Shown here: one piece after another, positions 10,553-22,165 of the stretch
Numbering within the stretch: the stretch's first letter is position 1
Layout of the letters: each line of letters opens with the position of its first letter
Assembly (NCBI GenBank): GCA_029907475.1
Contig: JARYLU010000006.1
Coordinates: forward strand, 40,761-104,760
Length of the DNA stretch: 64,000 nt
Origin: Bacillota bacterium
Lineage (GTDB): Bacteria > Bacillota > DSM-12270 > Thermacetogeniales > Thermacetogeniaceae
Direction of reading: 5' to 3'
Program-made: the position numbers and the translations under genes
The notes under the pieces: model-generated
Databases searched by the model: none
The model's input: the letters and a program-made list of their open reading frames with translations, nothing else
What the model was told of the DNA's origin: nothing

Positions 10553-11267
10553 AGCTAGCCACCCCCTTTTCCTGTTCCAGCTCCCACCAGGCTAAAACCG
10601 AGCGGAAGAGCCGCAGCCCGTCGGCATTTCCTAAAATTTTTTCAGAACAACGCTCCGGGTGAGGCATTAAACCGAGAACCGTCCCCGTCCGGTTGCAGAT
10701 CCCCGCAATGTTGCCCAGGGAGCCGTTCGGATTGGCCTGGGGTGTAATTTCCCCTTCCGGGGTGCAGTACCGGAAGACGATCTGTCCTTCCTGCTCCATT
10801 CGAGCAAGGGTCTCGGAATCTGCGTAGTAGTTTCCATCTCCGTGGGCAATGGGCATCCTGATCACTTCCCCCGGCCGGTACCGGCGGGTAAAGGGAGTTG
10901 CAGCATTTTCCACCCGGAGGTGCGTATCCTGACAGCGAAACTGGAGGGATTCGTTGCGCCGCATCGCCCCGGGGAGCAAACCGGCCTCCAGCAGGATCTG
11001 AAAACCGTTGCAGATCCCCAAAACCAGCCCTCCCCGCTCGGCGTGTGCCGCGATCGACTCCATCACCGGGGAAAACCGGGCGATCGCCCCGGTTCTCAAG
11101 TAGTCCCCGTATGAAAAACCGCCGGGCAAAATGATGCAGTCATAACCCTTGAGGCTCTTTTCTTGGTGCCAGATATAGGAAACAGGGTGGCCGAGGACCT
11201 GGTCGATCACATGGTAGCAGTCCGTGTCGCAGTTGGAACCTGGAAAAACAACCACCCCAAATTTCAT
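10545..11267 (-). CDS. purQ: phosphoribosylformylglycinamidine synthase subunit I (glutaminase)
   Basis: A class I glutamine amidotransferase supplying ammonia to PurL. It begins [16 protein letters not shown], has the nucleophile Cys in [11 protein letters not shown] and the His/Glu pair in GLMPHPERC. At 240 residues it has normal length. Its start overlaps the end of purS by 4 nt (ATGA type). Confidence 0.96.
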   Translation of the reverse strand: MKFGVVVFPGSNCDTDCYHVIDQVLGHPVSYIWHQEKSLKGYDCIILPGGFSYGDYLRTGAIARFSPVMESIAAHAERGGLVLGICNGFQILLEAGLLPGAMRRNESLQFRCQDTHLRVENAATPFTRRYRPGEVIRMPIAHGDGNYYADSETLARMEQEGQIVFRYCTPEGEITPQANPNGSLGNIAGICNRTGTVLGLMPHPERCSEKILGNADGLRLFRSVLAWWELEQEKGVASCG

Positions 11268-11518
11268 ACAGAAACCTCCTGCAATTCATAAGTATAATCT
11301 TCAATGACGGGATTGGCGAGAAGCCGCGCGCACATCTCCTGTACCTCTTTTTCCGCCCCGGCACGGTCGGAGCGGCTGAGAGAAAGCACGAGGTACTTCC
11401 CCACCCTCACCTCCTCGACATTTTTGTAGCCCAGGCTGGCGAGGGCGCCCTTTACCGCATTTCCCTGGGGATCAAGAATTCCCTTTTTCAGCGTAACATA
11501 GATCCGGGCCTGAAACAA
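11264..11518 (-). CDS. purS: phosphoribosylformylglycinamidine synthase subunit PurS
   Basis: An 84-residue protein that bridges PurL and PurQ in the FGAM synthase complex. It begins [25 protein letters not shown], the family signature. The TTG start lies directly after the stop codon of the purB-purC gene, with GGAGGGG about 8 nt upstream inside that gene's end. Confidence 0.93.
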   Translation of the reverse strand: MFQARIYVTLKKGILDPQGNAVKGALASLGYKNVEEVRVGKYLVLSLSRSDRAGAEKEVQEMCARLLANPVIEDYTYELQEVSV

Positions 11519-13591
11519 TTATTCTTCCCCTCCTTGCAACCTTTTCCAAACTTCTTCGTAAGCGGGAATGAGGCTTCCCAGATCGCGCCGGAAGCGGTCC
11601 TTGTCCAGCTTTTCCCCGGTCCGTACGTCCCAAAAACGACAGGTATCGGGCGAGATCTCATCGGCCAGGATTAGAGCCCCCCGGTGCAAACCGAACTCCA
11701 GCTTAAAATCCACCAGTTCCAAACCCTTTGTTCTCAAGTACGCCCGCAGCACCTCGTTGCAGCGGAGGGCGGTCTCCCTTAAAGCCCTCACCTGCTCCGG
11801 AGTTGCGAGGCCGAGCGCCAGGATCTGGTCTTCGGTCACCAGCGGGTCATGGAGTTCGTCGCTCTTGTAACAGAAATCCACGACCGGGGAAAGGAGGGCC
11901 TTTCCCTCGGGAAGCCCGAGCCTTCTAGCCAGACTTCCCGCCGCAAGATTCCGCACGATCACCTCCAGGGGAACAATATCCACCCTTTTCACCAGCATCT
12001 CCTGCGGCCCCAGCAATCTGACAAAGTGGGTTGAAATCCCCGCCGCTTCGAGAAGGGCGAAGAGGTGGGCGGAAATCAGGGTGTTCAATTCTCCCTTGCC
12101 GGGAATCACATCCTTTTTCAGACCGTCAAATGCCGTCGCCTCATCCTTATACTCCATCCAGAGCAGGTCAGGGTCCGGGGTCAGGTAAAGTCTTTTCGCC
12201 TTCCCTTCATAAAGAGGGTCTCCCTTTTCCGGAACTCCCTCGCTTCGAGGGGGAACGGTACGCTTTTTCACAATCTCCTCCCAGGTGTGAACGGGTGGAG
12301 AGCCCAATCCCGCCTGCCAGAAAATGTAACCCACCTTATGCAAATAAGGCCGGTAGTCGAAAAGCGCCTCGATTTCTTCTTGCGAAAGGTAGCGCCCGAT
12401 TTCAGGATCACCTTTCACGAGCTCTATAAAGTCACCTTCCGGCCAGGCCCGGAGTGCCTGGCGCTGGACAAGGGCATAGGCGTCTTCTCTGCGCAAACCC
12501 TTCTCTACCAGGGCCAGCAACAGCCGCTGGCTGAAAATCAAGCCGCGCGTCCGGTAAAGATTTTTCTCCATTTGTTCCGGGTAAACCTGTAACCCCCGGA
12601 CGATTTCCGTGAATTTCACAATCATGTAGTAGAGGAGAGTCGTGCTGTCCGGAATGATAATCCGCTCCACCGAGGAGTGAGTGATATCCCGCTCGTGCCA
12701 GAGAGCGACATTTTCCAGAGCGGCCTGGGCGTTCCCCCGGAGAACCCGGGCAAGCCCGCTGATCCGTTCGCAGGTAATAGGGTTGCGCTTGTGGGGCATC
12801 GCCGAGGAGCCCTTTTGTCCGGCCGCGAAACCCTCTTCCAGTTCCAGGACCTCAGTCCGCTGCAGGTGCCTGATCTCAGTGGCGAACTTTTCCAGGGAGC
12901 TTGCAGTAACCGCGAGGGCGGCCAGGTAGTCGGCGTGGCGGTCGCGCTGGAGCACCTGGGTGGAAACCCGTGCCGGGGTGAGCCCCGTCGCCCGGCAGAC
13001 ATATGCCTCCACAAAGGGATCGAGGTGGGCGTAAGTACCCACCGCCCCGGAAAGGCGGCCCACATTGATCACTTCACGCGCCCGCTCCAGCCGGGCCCGG
13101 GCACGGTCCATCTCTACATACCAGAGGGCGAATTTGAGGCCCAGGGTGATGGGTTCTGCGTGGACCCCGTGCGTCCGCCCGATCATCACCGCGTCCCGGT
13201 AAGCGCGGCCCTTTTCCGCGAGGGCCGCCTGAAGTTCTGCAAGAGCCCTTAAAATGAGATCGAGGGCATCCCGCATCAGAAGGGATAACGCAGTATCTAC
13301 AATGTCATAGGAGGTGAGGCCGAAGTGCAGGTACTTCCCCGCATCTCCCACGGATTCCTCAACACAACTGACAAAAGCGATCACGTCGTGCTTCGTGACC
13401 TCCTCGATCTCGGCAATCCGCCTTACATCAAAGCGGGCGCGCGCTTTGATTTCTTCTACGGCTGCCGGAGGAATCCGGCCCAGCTCGGCCCAGGCCTCGC
13501 AGGCGAGAATTTCTAATTCGAGCCATTTCTGAAAACGATTCTCCGGGGCCCAGAGGGCCCTCATTTCGGGTAAGGTATATCGCTCTAGCAA
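11519..13591 (-). CDS. purBC: fused adenylosuccinate lyase - SAICAR synthetase
   Basis: One uninterrupted frame carries two enzymes. Residues ~1-427 are adenylosuccinate lyase (LLERYTLPEMRALWAPENRF at the start; the fumarase-type signature GSSAMPHKRNP near 261-271). After a ~30-residue linker rich in Lys, Pro and Glu, residues ~456-690 are SAICAR synthetase (DPLYEGKAKRLYL, VRNLAAGSLARRLGL, LVDFKLEFG, LADEISPDTCRFWD). The enzymes catalyse neighbouring steps: PurC makes SAICAR and PurB cleaves it, and PurB also acts on adenylosuccinate. I set the start at TTG 13591, 9 nt after AAGGAGG, which matches the usual PurB N-terminus; the longer frame from 13654 adds an unconserved leader. Confidence 0.93.
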   Translation of the reverse strand: MLERYTLPEMRALWAPENRFQKWLELEILACEAWAELGRIPPAAVEEIKARARFDVRRIAEIEEVTKHDVIAFVSCVEESVGDAGKYLHFGLTSYDIVDTALSLLMRDALDLILRALAELQAALAEKGRAYRDAVMIGRTHGVHAEPITLGLKFALWYVEMDRARARLERAREVINVGRLSGAVGTYAHLDPFVEAYVCRATGLTPARVSTQVLQRDRHADYLAALAVTASSLEKFATEIRHLQRTEVLELEEGFAAGQKGSSAMPHKRNPITCERISGLARVLRGNAQAALENVALWHERDITHSSVERIIIPDSTTLLYYMIVKFTEIVRGLQVYPEQMEKNLYRTRGLIFSQRLLLALVEKGLRREDAYALVQRQALRAWPEGDFIELVKGDPEIGRYLSQEEIEALFDYRPYLHKVGYIFWQAGLGSPPVHTWEEIVKKRTVPPRSEGVPEKGDPLYEGKAKRLYLTPDPDLLWMEYKDEATAFDGLKKDVIPGKGELNTLISAHLFALLEAAGISTHFVRLLGPQEMLVKRVDIVPLEVIVRNLAAGSLARRLGLPEGKALLSPVVDFCYKSDELHDPLVTEDQILALGLATPEQVRALRETALRCNEVLRAYLRTKGLELVDFKLEFGLHRGALILADEISPDTCRFWDVRTGEKLDKDRFRRDLGSLIPAYEEVWKRLQGGEE

Positions 13592-13640
13592 ACGCTCGTA
13601 CCTCCTTCGTTTCAATGGCTGACAGGCGGGATCCCCTACT

Positions 13641-14189
13641 TCATCCCCTGTCATGCAGCAGTCTTTCCTGGAGTGCTGTGGATTTGGCGGCCACTTCTGC
13701 GGCCATCCTCGCTTTATAAACCCGAAGCTTTGCGCGCAGATCGGAATCCCTTAAACTGAGCATCTGGACGGCGAGGAGGGCGGCGTTGCGCGCCCCGTTA
13801 ATGGCTACAGCAGCCACAGGGACCCCGGGCGGCATCTGAACGACGGAATAAAGGGCATCGACGCCGTTGAGGGCTCCTCCCTGCAGGGGAACGCCGATCA
13901 CGGGAAGGGTGGTGTAAGCGGCAAGCACACCCGGCAGGTGGGCCGCCATCCCTGCCCCTGCGATGAGGACTTCGATCCCCCGCCCTTCCGCCTCCCGGGC
14001 GTAGTCCGCGGCCCGTTCCGGACTGCGGTGAGCTGAGGCAATCGTTACTTCGTAAGGAACCCCAAAATCATCCAGGACGCGAATCGTTTCTTCCATCATC
14101 CCGAAGTCGGAATCACTTCCCAGCACAATCCCGATGCGCGGCTCCTGCTGCGCCAACACATTGTTACCCGCTTCTCTTTCGATCCCCAT
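13641..14189 (-). CDS. purE: N5-carboxyaminoimidazole ribonucleotide mutase
   Basis: Class I PurE, converting N5-CAIR to CAIR. It has IGIVLGSDSDFGMMEE, the active-site His in IASAHRSPERA, and the AGAGMAAHLPGVLAAYTTLPVIGVP loop. No purK, which would make N5-CAIR, lies in the window. The purB-purC gene follows after 49 nt and guaA precedes it by 45 nt. The first ~15 residues are unconserved, so a slightly later start is possible. Confidence 0.95.
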   Translation of the reverse strand: MGIEREAGNNVLAQQEPRIGIVLGSDSDFGMMEETIRVLDDFGVPYEVTIASAHRSPERAADYAREAEGRGIEVLIAGAGMAAHLPGVLAAYTTLPVIGVPLQGGALNGVDALYSVVQMPPGVPVAAVAINGARNAALLAVQMLSLRDSDLRAKLRVYKARMAAEVAAKSTALQERLLHDRG

Positions 14190-14234
14190 GGTGTAACCAC
14201 CCTCTTTATCGAGAACTTTTGAACTGAATATCTT

Positions 14235-15773
14235 TTACTCCCATTCGATGGTCGCAGGGGGCTTCGAGGTAATATCGTAAAGAACCCTGTTGACGCCCGG
14301 GACCTCATTTACGATCCTGCTGGCGATCCGTGCCAGCACTTCAAAAGGAATGCGTGCCCAGTCGGCGGTCATGGCATCCTCGCTGGTGACCGCCCGGATA
14401 ACAACAGGATGGGCGTAAGTCCGCCCGTCTCCCATCACCCCGACACTCCTGACAGGAAGAAGTACCGCAAAGTACTGCCAGATGTCGCGCTCCAGACCGG
14501 CACCTTTGATCTCCTCTCTGACAATCCAGTCGGCATCCCGCACGATTTCCAGCTTTTCCCCGGTGACTTCGCCCAGGACCCGCACCGCAAGGCCGGGCCC
14601 CGGGAAGGGTTGGCGCCAGATGATCGCTTCCGGCAGGCCGAGTTCCAGACCGACCTGCCTGACTTCGTCCTTAAAGAGCAAGCGCAGCGGCTCAAGGAGG
14701 CGCAACTTGAGATCTGCGGGAATCCCCCCTACGTTGTGGTGGGTTTTGATCGCCGCCGCAGTCTGGGTCCCGGATTCAATCACATCGGGGTAGAGGGTAC
14801 CCTGCAGGAGAAATCCTGCCTCACCGAGCCGGCCGGCTTCTTCCTCAAAGACCCTGATGAATTCGTGACCGATGACCCTGCGCTTCGCCTCGGGGTCTGT
14901 CACTCCCGCCAGTTTTGTCAAGAACCGGTTCCGCGCCTCCACAACAACGGTCCGGATGCCGAGATCCCTGCGGAAGGTTTTTTCAACCTCGTCCCTTTCT
15001 CCTTTCCGGAGCAGGCCGTGGTCGACAAAAATACAGGTGAGCCGGTCCCCTACCGCGCGGTGGACAAGGGTAGCCGCAACAGCAGAGTCCACACCGCCGC
15101 TCAAGGCCCCGATCACCCTTTCGTTCCCGACGGTTTGCCTGATCGTTTCCACCTGTTCGGCAACAAAGGAGACGGGGGTCCAGTCCCCCCGGCAGCCGCA
15201 GACATCGTAGAGAAAGCGGGCCAGGATCTCCCTGCCCTGAGGGGTGTGATGGACCTCCGGGTGAAATTGAACCCCGTACAGTTGCCTTGCTTTGTCAAAC
15301 ATTGCCGCCACAGGGGTTTGGGGAGTGGTTGCGGCAACAAGAAAACCGGGCGGAGGGCTCTCGACAAGATCCCCGTGGCTCATCCAGACAGAATTTTCCT
15401 CTGGCAGGCCCCGGAAAAGGGAATCTTCCCGGAGCAGGGTAAGCCGGGCGGGACCGTACTCCCGCTTTTCCCCCTGCTTCACCTTTCCTCCCAGGAGATA
15501 TGCCATTAACTGCATCCCGTAGCAAATTCCGAGCACCGGTACTTCCCCCGCGAGGAGCCCGGGATCGCAGCGGGGCGCTCCGGGAGCGTAAACACTCGCA
15601 GGACCCCCTGAGAAAACCAACCCGCAGGGGCTGCGCTTTCGGAGTTCCGCCCAGGTTATCGAGTACGGGACGATCTCGCAGTACACTTTCAGCTCCCGGA
15701 TGCGCCGCGCAATCAATTGGGTGTACTGGCCCCCGAAATCTACAACATAAATTAAATCCCGCTTTTCCGTCAA
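14235..15773 (-). CDS. guaA: GMP synthase (glutamine-hydrolysing)
   Basis: Converts XMP to GMP. The N-terminal glutaminase has [20 protein letters not shown], nucleophile Cys in VLGICYGMQ and [10 protein letters not shown]. The ATP-pyrophosphatase domain has [17 protein letters not shown], and the dimerisation domain ends [19 protein letters not shown] set the start at TTG 15773, 7 nt after AAGGAGG, giving 512 residues, the family's usual length; the 560-codon frame adds an unrelated leader that overlaps hpt. Confidence 0.95.
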   Translation of the reverse strand: MTEKRDLIYVVDFGGQYTQLIARRIRELKVYCEIVPYSITWAELRKRSPCGLVFSGGPASVYAPGAPRCDPGLLAGEVPVLGICYGMQLMAYLLGGKVKQGEKREYGPARLTLLREDSLFRGLPEENSVWMSHGDLVESPPPGFLVAATTPQTPVAAMFDKARQLYGVQFHPEVHHTPQGREILARFLYDVCGCRGDWTPVSFVAEQVETIRQTVGNERVIGALSGGVDSAVAATLVHRAVGDRLTCIFVDHGLLRKGERDEVEKTFRRDLGIRTVVVEARNRFLTKLAGVTDPEAKRRVIGHEFIRVFEEEAGRLGEAGFLLQGTLYPDVIESGTQTAAAIKTHHNVGGIPADLKLRLLEPLRLLFKDEVRQVGLELGLPEAIIWRQPFPGPGLAVRVLGEVTGEKLEIVRDADWIVREEIKGAGLERDIWQYFAVLLPVRSVGVMGDGRTYAHPVVIRAVTSEDAMTADWARIPFEVLARIASRIVNEVPGVNRVLYDITSKPPATIEWE

Positions 15774-15792
15774 TTTGAGCCCTCCTTTCGCG

Positions 15793-16362
15793 TCACCCGC
15801 ACCCGGCACCCTCCCCCGACGTATCGCTCCGACCGGCCGGGCCTTCCGGGTTGTAAACGTAGATCCCCGGCAGATTGCGGTAACGCTGCCCGCAATCCAA
15901 CCCGTATCCCACCACAAAATAATCGGGGATCGTAAATCCGTTGTAATCGGGCTGAAGGTTCACCTTGCGGCGGTCGGGCTTGTCCAGCAAGGTGCAGACC
16001 CGCAGGCTGGCGGGGCCGCGCGCCTGGAGGTAGTCGCATAAATACTTTAAAGTAAGACCTGTGTCGATAATATCTTCCACGAGCAGGAGGTGCCGGCCGG
16101 CCACACTTTCATCCAGGTCCTTCAAAATCCTGACAATACCCGAACTCCGGGTTGCGTTCCCGTAGCTGGAAACAGCAATAAAATCTACGGTTACCGGAAC
16201 CTCGAGCCGGCGGACCAGATCTGCCATAAAGATAAAAGCACCCCGCAGGATGCCGATAATCAGAAGTTCCTTTCCCGCATAATCTTGATTAATCCGCGCG
16301 GCCAGTTCCCGAATCTTTGCCTGTACCTGATCTTCCGGCAGTAAACATTCGAGTTTCTCCAC
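15793..16362 (-). CDS. hpt: hypoxanthine phosphoribosyltransferase
   Basis: Salvages hypoxanthine or guanine with PRPP. The PRPP-binding motif is [18 protein letters not shown], with [21 protein letters not shown] near the N-terminus and [12 protein letters not shown] and [23 protein letters not shown] toward the C-terminus. At 189 residues it is slightly long, with a Gly/Pro-rich tail. It is the first gene of the purine cluster, so salvage and de novo synthesis would share a transcript. Confidence 0.93.
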   Translation of the reverse strand: MEKLECLLPEDQVQAKIRELAARINQDYAGKELLIIGILRGAFIFMADLVRRLEVPVTVDFIAVSSYGNATRSSGIVRILKDLDESVAGRHLLLVEDIIDTGLTLKYLCDYLQARGPASLRVCTLLDKPDRRKVNLQPDYNGFTIPDYFVVGYGLDCGQRYRNLPGIYVYNPEGPAGRSDTSGEGAGCG

Positions 16363-16394
16363 AAACCTTCCTCCATTGCTTTCTTAATACACTC

Positions 16395-16403
16395 ATTATA
16401 CCA
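16395..16403 (-). promoter_or_regulatory. extended -10 promoter of hpt/purine operon
   Basis: On the minus strand TGGTATAAT is an extended -10 element about 33 nt before the hpt start codon. No good -35 hexamer lies 17 nt upstream, as is common with TGn promoters. It falls between the stop of ahcY and hpt, so the purine operon can be transcribed apart from ahcY. Confidence 0.5.
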
Positions 16404-16428
16404 CAGCAAACGACAATCTCCTACATTT

Positions 16429-17694
16429 TCAGGTGCCGGACTCCCAAGATCCAAGGTATCTTTTTTGCTCTCCGGTCAGCTCTTCCAGCTTCACTCCAAA
16501 GGCCGCAAGTTTTAGACGAGCTACACGCTCGTCAATTTCCCGCGGCACGCGGTAGACATCGGGCTTTAAGCTTCCCTCCTGTGAGACCAGCCAGGCGGCG
16601 GATAGGGCTTGATTCGCAAAGCTCAGGTCCATTACCTCGACAGGGTGACCCTCCCCGCAGGCGAGGTTGACGAGCCTCCCTTCACCCAGCAGGTAAATCC
16701 TTCGCCAGTCCTGTAAAACAAATTCCTCTACATTTTCCCGGACGACCCGCCGCGTTCGTGCCTGGGCTTCTAACGCCGGGATGTCGATCTCCACGTTGAA
16801 GTGCCCGGCGTTGGCAAGGATCGCACCATCCTTCAAAGCGGCGATGTGCTCCTCCCCTAAAACGTGGATGTTACCGGTTGCAGTCACAACGAAGTCGGCC
16901 CTTGATGCCGCGTCCCTCATGCTGGTGACCTCGAACCCGTCCATCCAGGCTTCCAGCGCCTTGAAGGGGTCGACTTCAACCACCATCACCCGCGCCCCCA
17001 TGCCGCGCGCCCTGGCGGCGATCCCCCTCCCGCACCAGCCGTAGCCTACAACCACGAAAACGGAGCCTGCCAGGAGGTAATTGGTGGCCCGCAGGATCCC
17101 GTCGATGGTCGACTGCCCGGTGCCGTACCGGTTGTCGAAGAAATGCTTGGTCAAGGCATCGTTGACGGCCACCAGTGGGTACTTTAAAGCGCCGTCCCGC
17201 GCCATCGCCCGGAGTCTTACCACGCCGGTGGTGGTTTCCTCGGTCCCACCGATTACCCGGAGCGCCTGGGCGGACCGCTCTTTGTGCAGCGTTGTGACCA
17301 GGTCCGCCCCGTCATCGATGGTAAGCTGCGGTTCGCTGTCAAGGGCAGCGTAAATCTGCTGGTAGTATGTTTCTTTGTCTACCCCCCGCCGGGCATAAGT
17401 GGGAATCCCGTAAACCACGTTGAGGGCGGCGGCGACGTCATCCTGGGTGCTGAGCGGATTGGAAGCGCAGAGCACAACCTGCGCCCCCCCGGCTTTAAGC
17501 ACCCGCGCCAGGTTGGCAGTTTTGGCAGAGATGTGAAGGCAGGCCGCGAGCCGGATCCCCTGGAGCGGCCGGGAGTTTTCCCACCCCTTTTGGATTTGTC
17601 GGAGGACGGGCATTCTTCGCCAGGCCCACTCAATCCGCTGCTCCCCTCTTTTGCTCAGATCTTCGTCCTTCAATGTCAAACACTCAGGATTCAT
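16429..17694 (-). CDS. ahcY: adenosylhomocysteinase
   Basis: Reversibly splits S-adenosylhomocysteine into adenosine and homocysteine, clearing the by-product of methylation. It has LAACLHISAKTANL, CASNPLSTQDDVAAAL, the NAD-binding loop VVVGYGWCGRGIAARARGMGA and ATGNIHVLGEEHI. The start ATG 17694 follows GAGGAGGG by 7 nt and gives 421 residues; the longer frame adds 25 unconserved residues. The protein is shorter than mammalian forms and ends YLGSWESGT instead of the usual Tyr-Arg-Tyr end, as in thermophile/archaeal-type enzymes. Confidence 0.93.
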   Translation of the reverse strand: MNPECLTLKDEDLSKRGEQRIEWAWRRMPVLRQIQKGWENSRPLQGIRLAACLHISAKTANLARVLKAGGAQVVLCASNPLSTQDDVAAALNVVYGIPTYARRGVDKETYYQQIYAALDSEPQLTIDDGADLVTTLHKERSAQALRVIGGTEETTTGVVRLRAMARDGALKYPLVAVNDALTKHFFDNRYGTGQSTIDGILRATNYLLAGSVFVVVGYGWCGRGIAARARGMGARVMVVEVDPFKALEAWMDGFEVTSMRDAASRADFVVTATGNIHVLGEEHIAALKDGAILANAGHFNVEIDIPALEAQARTRRVVRENVEEFVLQDWRRIYLLGEGRLVNLACGEGHPVEVMDLSFANQALSAAWLVSQEGSLKPDVYRVPREIDERVARLKLAAFGVKLEELTGEQKRYLGSWESGT

Positions 17695-18104
17695 CTCATT
17701 TCCCTCCTCAGCTTGATTGTAAGTTGCGACAGGTTCCTTATCCCCCTTGCTGCCTTCCTTGCAATGCAAATCTACCAGCCTCTCCGGTCCTGTCCCCGTA
17801 TATCATACCATAATTTTACCCGCGCCTCCCTCCTTCCTCAATTACCAAAAGTTCGGGTACTTCCTCCGCAACTTCCGAAAGTCCAAAGCGCGGGCAGTTC
17901 CTTTTTTGTTTGGCTGCCGGACAGTGTGGGAGACAGGGATGAAGCCAGTCCTGCCATCCGCTCGAACAGCGGCTTAGATCCATCATGCGGAGCCAAGGCC
18001 AGGTTGGTACCGTGTTGAGGGGTGGGCAAGCTGCTTCTCTTGTGCTACACTGAAAAAAAGATCGAGATCCTAACAAAAAACCGGAGAAAAGGGAGAGGAA
18101 AACC
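17695..18104. other. divergent intergenic region between ahcY and the DUF362 gene
   Basis: These 410 nt separate two divergent genes. On the minus strand TGGTATGAT (17802-17810) is a possible extended -10 for ahcY. A short hairpin CCGCT-CGAAC-AGCGG lies near 17958-17972. I looked for SAH or SAM riboswitch motifs and saw none. Two 60-90 codon minus-strand frames here have no recognisable product. Confidence 0.4.
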
Positions 18105-19202
18105 TTGCCGGCAGAAGTATTTTACGCAGACTTGAGAGCAAAAAGTGGGGAAAACTTACTGGATAAAGTTGGACTGCTCTTCGACCGCGCCGGTTTCGGT
18201 TCGCTGATCAAGCCGGGAGAGCTGGTAGCCGTCAAAATCCACTTCGGGGAAAAGGGAAATACCGCCTTCATCCGCCCGCAGTACGCCCGTCAGGTAGTCG
18301 AGAAAATTAAGGAGGGCGGGGGGAGGCCCTTCCTGACAGATGCCAATACCCTTTACGTGGGAAGCCGGGCCAACGCCGTAGACCACCTGGAAACCGCCCT
18401 GGCAAACGGCTTTGCCTACGCCACCGTCGCGGCGCCGCTGATCATTGCCGACGGTCTCCGGGGGCGTGATTTTGTCACTGTAGAAATCAACCAGAAGCAT
18501 TTCCGGGAGGCGAAGGTGGCAAGCGCCTCCTATTACGCTGATGCCTTAATCGTCCTCACCCATTTTAAGGGGCACGAGATGACGGGGTTTGGAGGAGTTC
18601 TAAAAAACATCGGGATGGGCCTGGGGTCGCGTGCCGCCAAGCGGGCCATGCACTCGGACGCTCTGCCCAGCGTGAATCCCAAAAAATGCGTGGCCTGCGG
18701 GCGCTGCACCAGGTGGTGCCCGGCAGACGCCATCAGGGTAGAAGAGGTTGCGGTAATCGATCACAGGCGCTGCATGGGGTGCGGGGAGTGTACCATCACA
18801 TGCAGGGAAAGGGCGATTACCGTGAGCTGGAAAACGGGGCCGGAGGCGATCCAGGAGAAGATCGTCGAGTACGCTTACGCGGTTTTGAAAAACAAAAAAG
18901 GAAGGGCGGGGTACATCACCTTCCTTGTTGATATCACCCCTGAATGCGACTGCTGCAGTTACAACGACGTTCCCATTGTCCAGGACATCGGGATCCTGGC
19001 AGGTACAGACCCCATCGCGCTCGACCAGGCCTGCGTTGATCTTGTAAATACGCTCGCGACACTCCCGGGAGGCAAGATCGAACTCCCGGCAGGGGCTGAT
19101 AAATTCCGGGGGCTTTACCCCGGCGTTGACTGGACGGTGCAGCTGGCTTATGGTGAAAAAATCGGGCTGGGCACCAGAAGTTACCGATTGATCCGGGTGT
19201 GA
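18105..19202 (+). CDS. DUF362-domain protein with two [4Fe-4S] clusters
   Basis: A 365-residue cytosolic iron-sulfur protein starting at TTG after GGGAGAGG. DUF362 sequence flanks a central ferredoxin module: CVACGRCTRWCPADAI (residues ~195-210) and CMGCGECTITCRERAI (~223-238) would bind two [4Fe-4S] clusters. A further cysteine group, PECDCCSYND, near ~275 could hold another metal. The family is widespread in anaerobes with no agreed function; a role in electron transfer is inferred only from the clusters. It stands alone, convergent with the next gene. Confidence 0.85.
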   Translation: MPAEVFYADLRAKSGENLLDKVGLLFDRAGFGSLIKPGELVAVKIHFGEKGNTAFIRPQYARQVVEKIKEGGGRPFLTDANTLYVGSRANAVDHLETALANGFAYATVAAPLIIADGLRGRDFVTVEINQKHFREAKVASASYYADALIVLTHFKGHEMTGFGGVLKNIGMGLGSRAAKRAMHSDALPSVNPKKCVACGRCTRWCPADAIRVEEVAVIDHRRCMGCGECTITCRERAITVSWKTGPEAIQEKIVEYAYAVLKNKKGRAGYITFLVDITPECDCCSYNDVPIVQDIGILAGTDPIALDQACVDLVNTLATLPGGKIELPAGADKFRGLYPGVDWTVQLAYGEKIGLGTRSYRLIRV

Positions 19203-19210
19203 AATCAACC

Positions 19211-19891
19211 TTACTCGGGAGGCCTGATCTCGATCTTTTTGTTAAAGTCCTGGAGTTGTACAGTCAGCGAGAGGAAAGTGCCGGGGCTGTTTTTATTCTC
19301 TGCGGTGGCCCGTGCTTTCAGGAGCATCCGGCTCCTTTTCTCGACCCAAAAGCGGTAGGTAAAACTCTTCCACCACATTTCTAAATATTTGCTCTCGACC
19401 TCGGGCCGGAACTCCACAACCCAGCATTTCCGTTTTCCCACCTTTTCGGTACCCAGCAGCTTGGGGTTACCGATGGTTTTGAACTGAAAGTTGCTCAGGG
19501 GATTGATTTCAGCCCAGAACACCTGTTGCTGGGTGAGGTCGTTTCCCTCAAGGATTACCCATTTTTCGGAAACGGGGTCCCTTGTATAGGTGCTCCTTCC
19601 GATCTGAAAAATTTCAACCGGAGTGCCCAAAATCGTTCCTTTAATATGAAAATTTTCGGCTGCCTTTTCCCCCAACACCTGACTCCAGATTTGCCTTTTT
19701 CCCTCAACATTGTACTCTGCGGCAACCTGGTAGCGGTAGGCCCGGGCCTGGTGCGCCCGTTTTACCGTCTCCCGGATCAGCTCTCCCGGTTCGACCGTTG
19801 TTTGGAGCCGGTAAAAATAAAAACCCCCGGCTACCAGCATTAAAACAAATAAAAATAACCCAACGCGCCAGAAGGCTTCTTTCTTTTGCAA
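19211..19891 (-). CDS. exported or membrane-anchored protein, LolA-like fold possible
   Basis: A 226-residue protein with an N-terminal hydrophobic segment (residues ~9-27, WRVGLFLFVLMLVAGGFYFY) after two lysines, suggesting a signal anchor. The rest is a predicted beta-rich extracellular domain with patterns such as YRYQVAAEYNVEGKRQIWSQ and CWVVEFRPEVES, reminiscent of the LolA/LppX-like lipoprotein-carrier fold found in Gram-positive sporulation and envelope proteins. The fold is a guess from pattern; I do not recognise the gene. No lipobox is present. Confidence 0.6.
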   Translation of the reverse strand: MQKKEAFWRVGLFLFVLMLVAGGFYFYRLQTTVEPGELIRETVKRAHQARAYRYQVAAEYNVEGKRQIWSQVLGEKAAENFHIKGTILGTPVEIFQIGRSTYTRDPVSEKWVILEGNDLTQQQVFWAEINPLSNFQFKTIGNPKLLGTEKVGKRKCWVVEFRPEVESKYLEMWWKSFTYRFWVEKRSRMLLKARATAENKNSPGTFLSLTVQLQDFNKKIEIRPPE

Positions 19892-20079
19892 CCAGAGATC
19901 CCCCTAGTCCACATTCACAATTGGCCTTGCTACCTCCAGTTTATGCCGAACATTTAATCCTTATGCGCCCCTCTCCCGTCCTCTCTTGCTTAAATTGTTA
20001 CCATGTCCTTACATTCAAGATTCGGGCAACGGTTATGGGTTTATAGTGCCGGATTTCAAGGGGCAAGCCCAGAAAGCAC

Positions 20080-20112
20080 GAAGAGGGATTCACCTCTCGC
20101 AAATCCCTCTTC
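20080..20112. terminator. hairpin after groEL (probable terminator)
   Basis: A perfect 10-bp inverted repeat GAAGAGGGAT/ATCCCTCTTC with a 13-nt loop lies 38 nt beyond the groEL stop. The T-run on either side is weak, so termination efficiency is uncertain. Confidence 0.55.
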
Positions 20113-20149
20113 CTTTCTGTATATCCTTAATTCAGCACAGCCCTTAACT

Positions 20150-21793
<1,644 letters not shown>

Positions 21794-22081
21794 TTAGTCA
21801 ACTACTGCAAGAACATCTCGTTCGTTGACGATCAAATACTCTTCACCGGCAACCTTAATTTCAGTCCCGGCATAACGGGAGAAAATCACCCGCTGTCCCA
21901 CTTTTACCTCCAGGGGAGCTTTTTCTCCATTTTCAAGGACCCTTCCCGTTCCTACCGCGACGATTTCCCCCTGCTGAGGTCTTTCTTTTGCAGTATCCGG
22001 CAAAACAATTCCACCCCTTGTTTTCTCTTCTGCTTCTACAACCTTAAGTACGACTCGATCGCCTAGTGGCTTCAGATTCAC
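21794..22081 (-). CDS. groES: co-chaperonin GroES (10 kDa)
   Basis: The heptameric lid of the GroEL chamber. The start [27 protein letters not shown] and the later [26 protein letters not shown] are typical. The mobile loop (EKTRGGIVL) is intact. It has 95 residues and is the first gene of the operon. Confidence 0.98.
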   Translation of the reverse strand: MNLKPLGDRVVLKVVEAEEKTRGGIVLPDTAKERPQQGEIVAVGTGRVLENGEKAPLEVKVGQRVIFSRYAGTEIKVAGEEYLIVNERDVLAVVD

Positions 22082-22138
22082 AGTTAAACCTCCTTTTGAA
22101 TTTAAGCCTGCTTTTTTCTTAAATTTTCTTAAATTTTA

Positions 22139-22165
22139 TTAGCACTCTCTTAAATTGAGTGCTAA
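22139..22165 (-). promoter_or_regulatory. CIRCE operator (HrcA binding site)
   Basis: A perfect TTAGCACTC - 9 nt - GAGTGCTAA inverted repeat, 57 nt upstream of groES. This is the textbook CIRCE element bound by the heat-shock repressor HrcA, whose gene is not in the window. groESL expression is therefore expected to rise on heat or misfolding stress. Confidence 0.97.

Noticed and set aside
17816..18076. 86-residue frame between ahcY and the DUF362 gene
   Set aside because: Cys/Trp-rich composition, no ribosome site, and it overlaps another similar-sized frame; treated as non-coding.
17695..18104. SAH or SAM riboswitch upstream of ahcY
   Set aside because: I compared both strands by eye with the conserved motifs of these classes and found no match.
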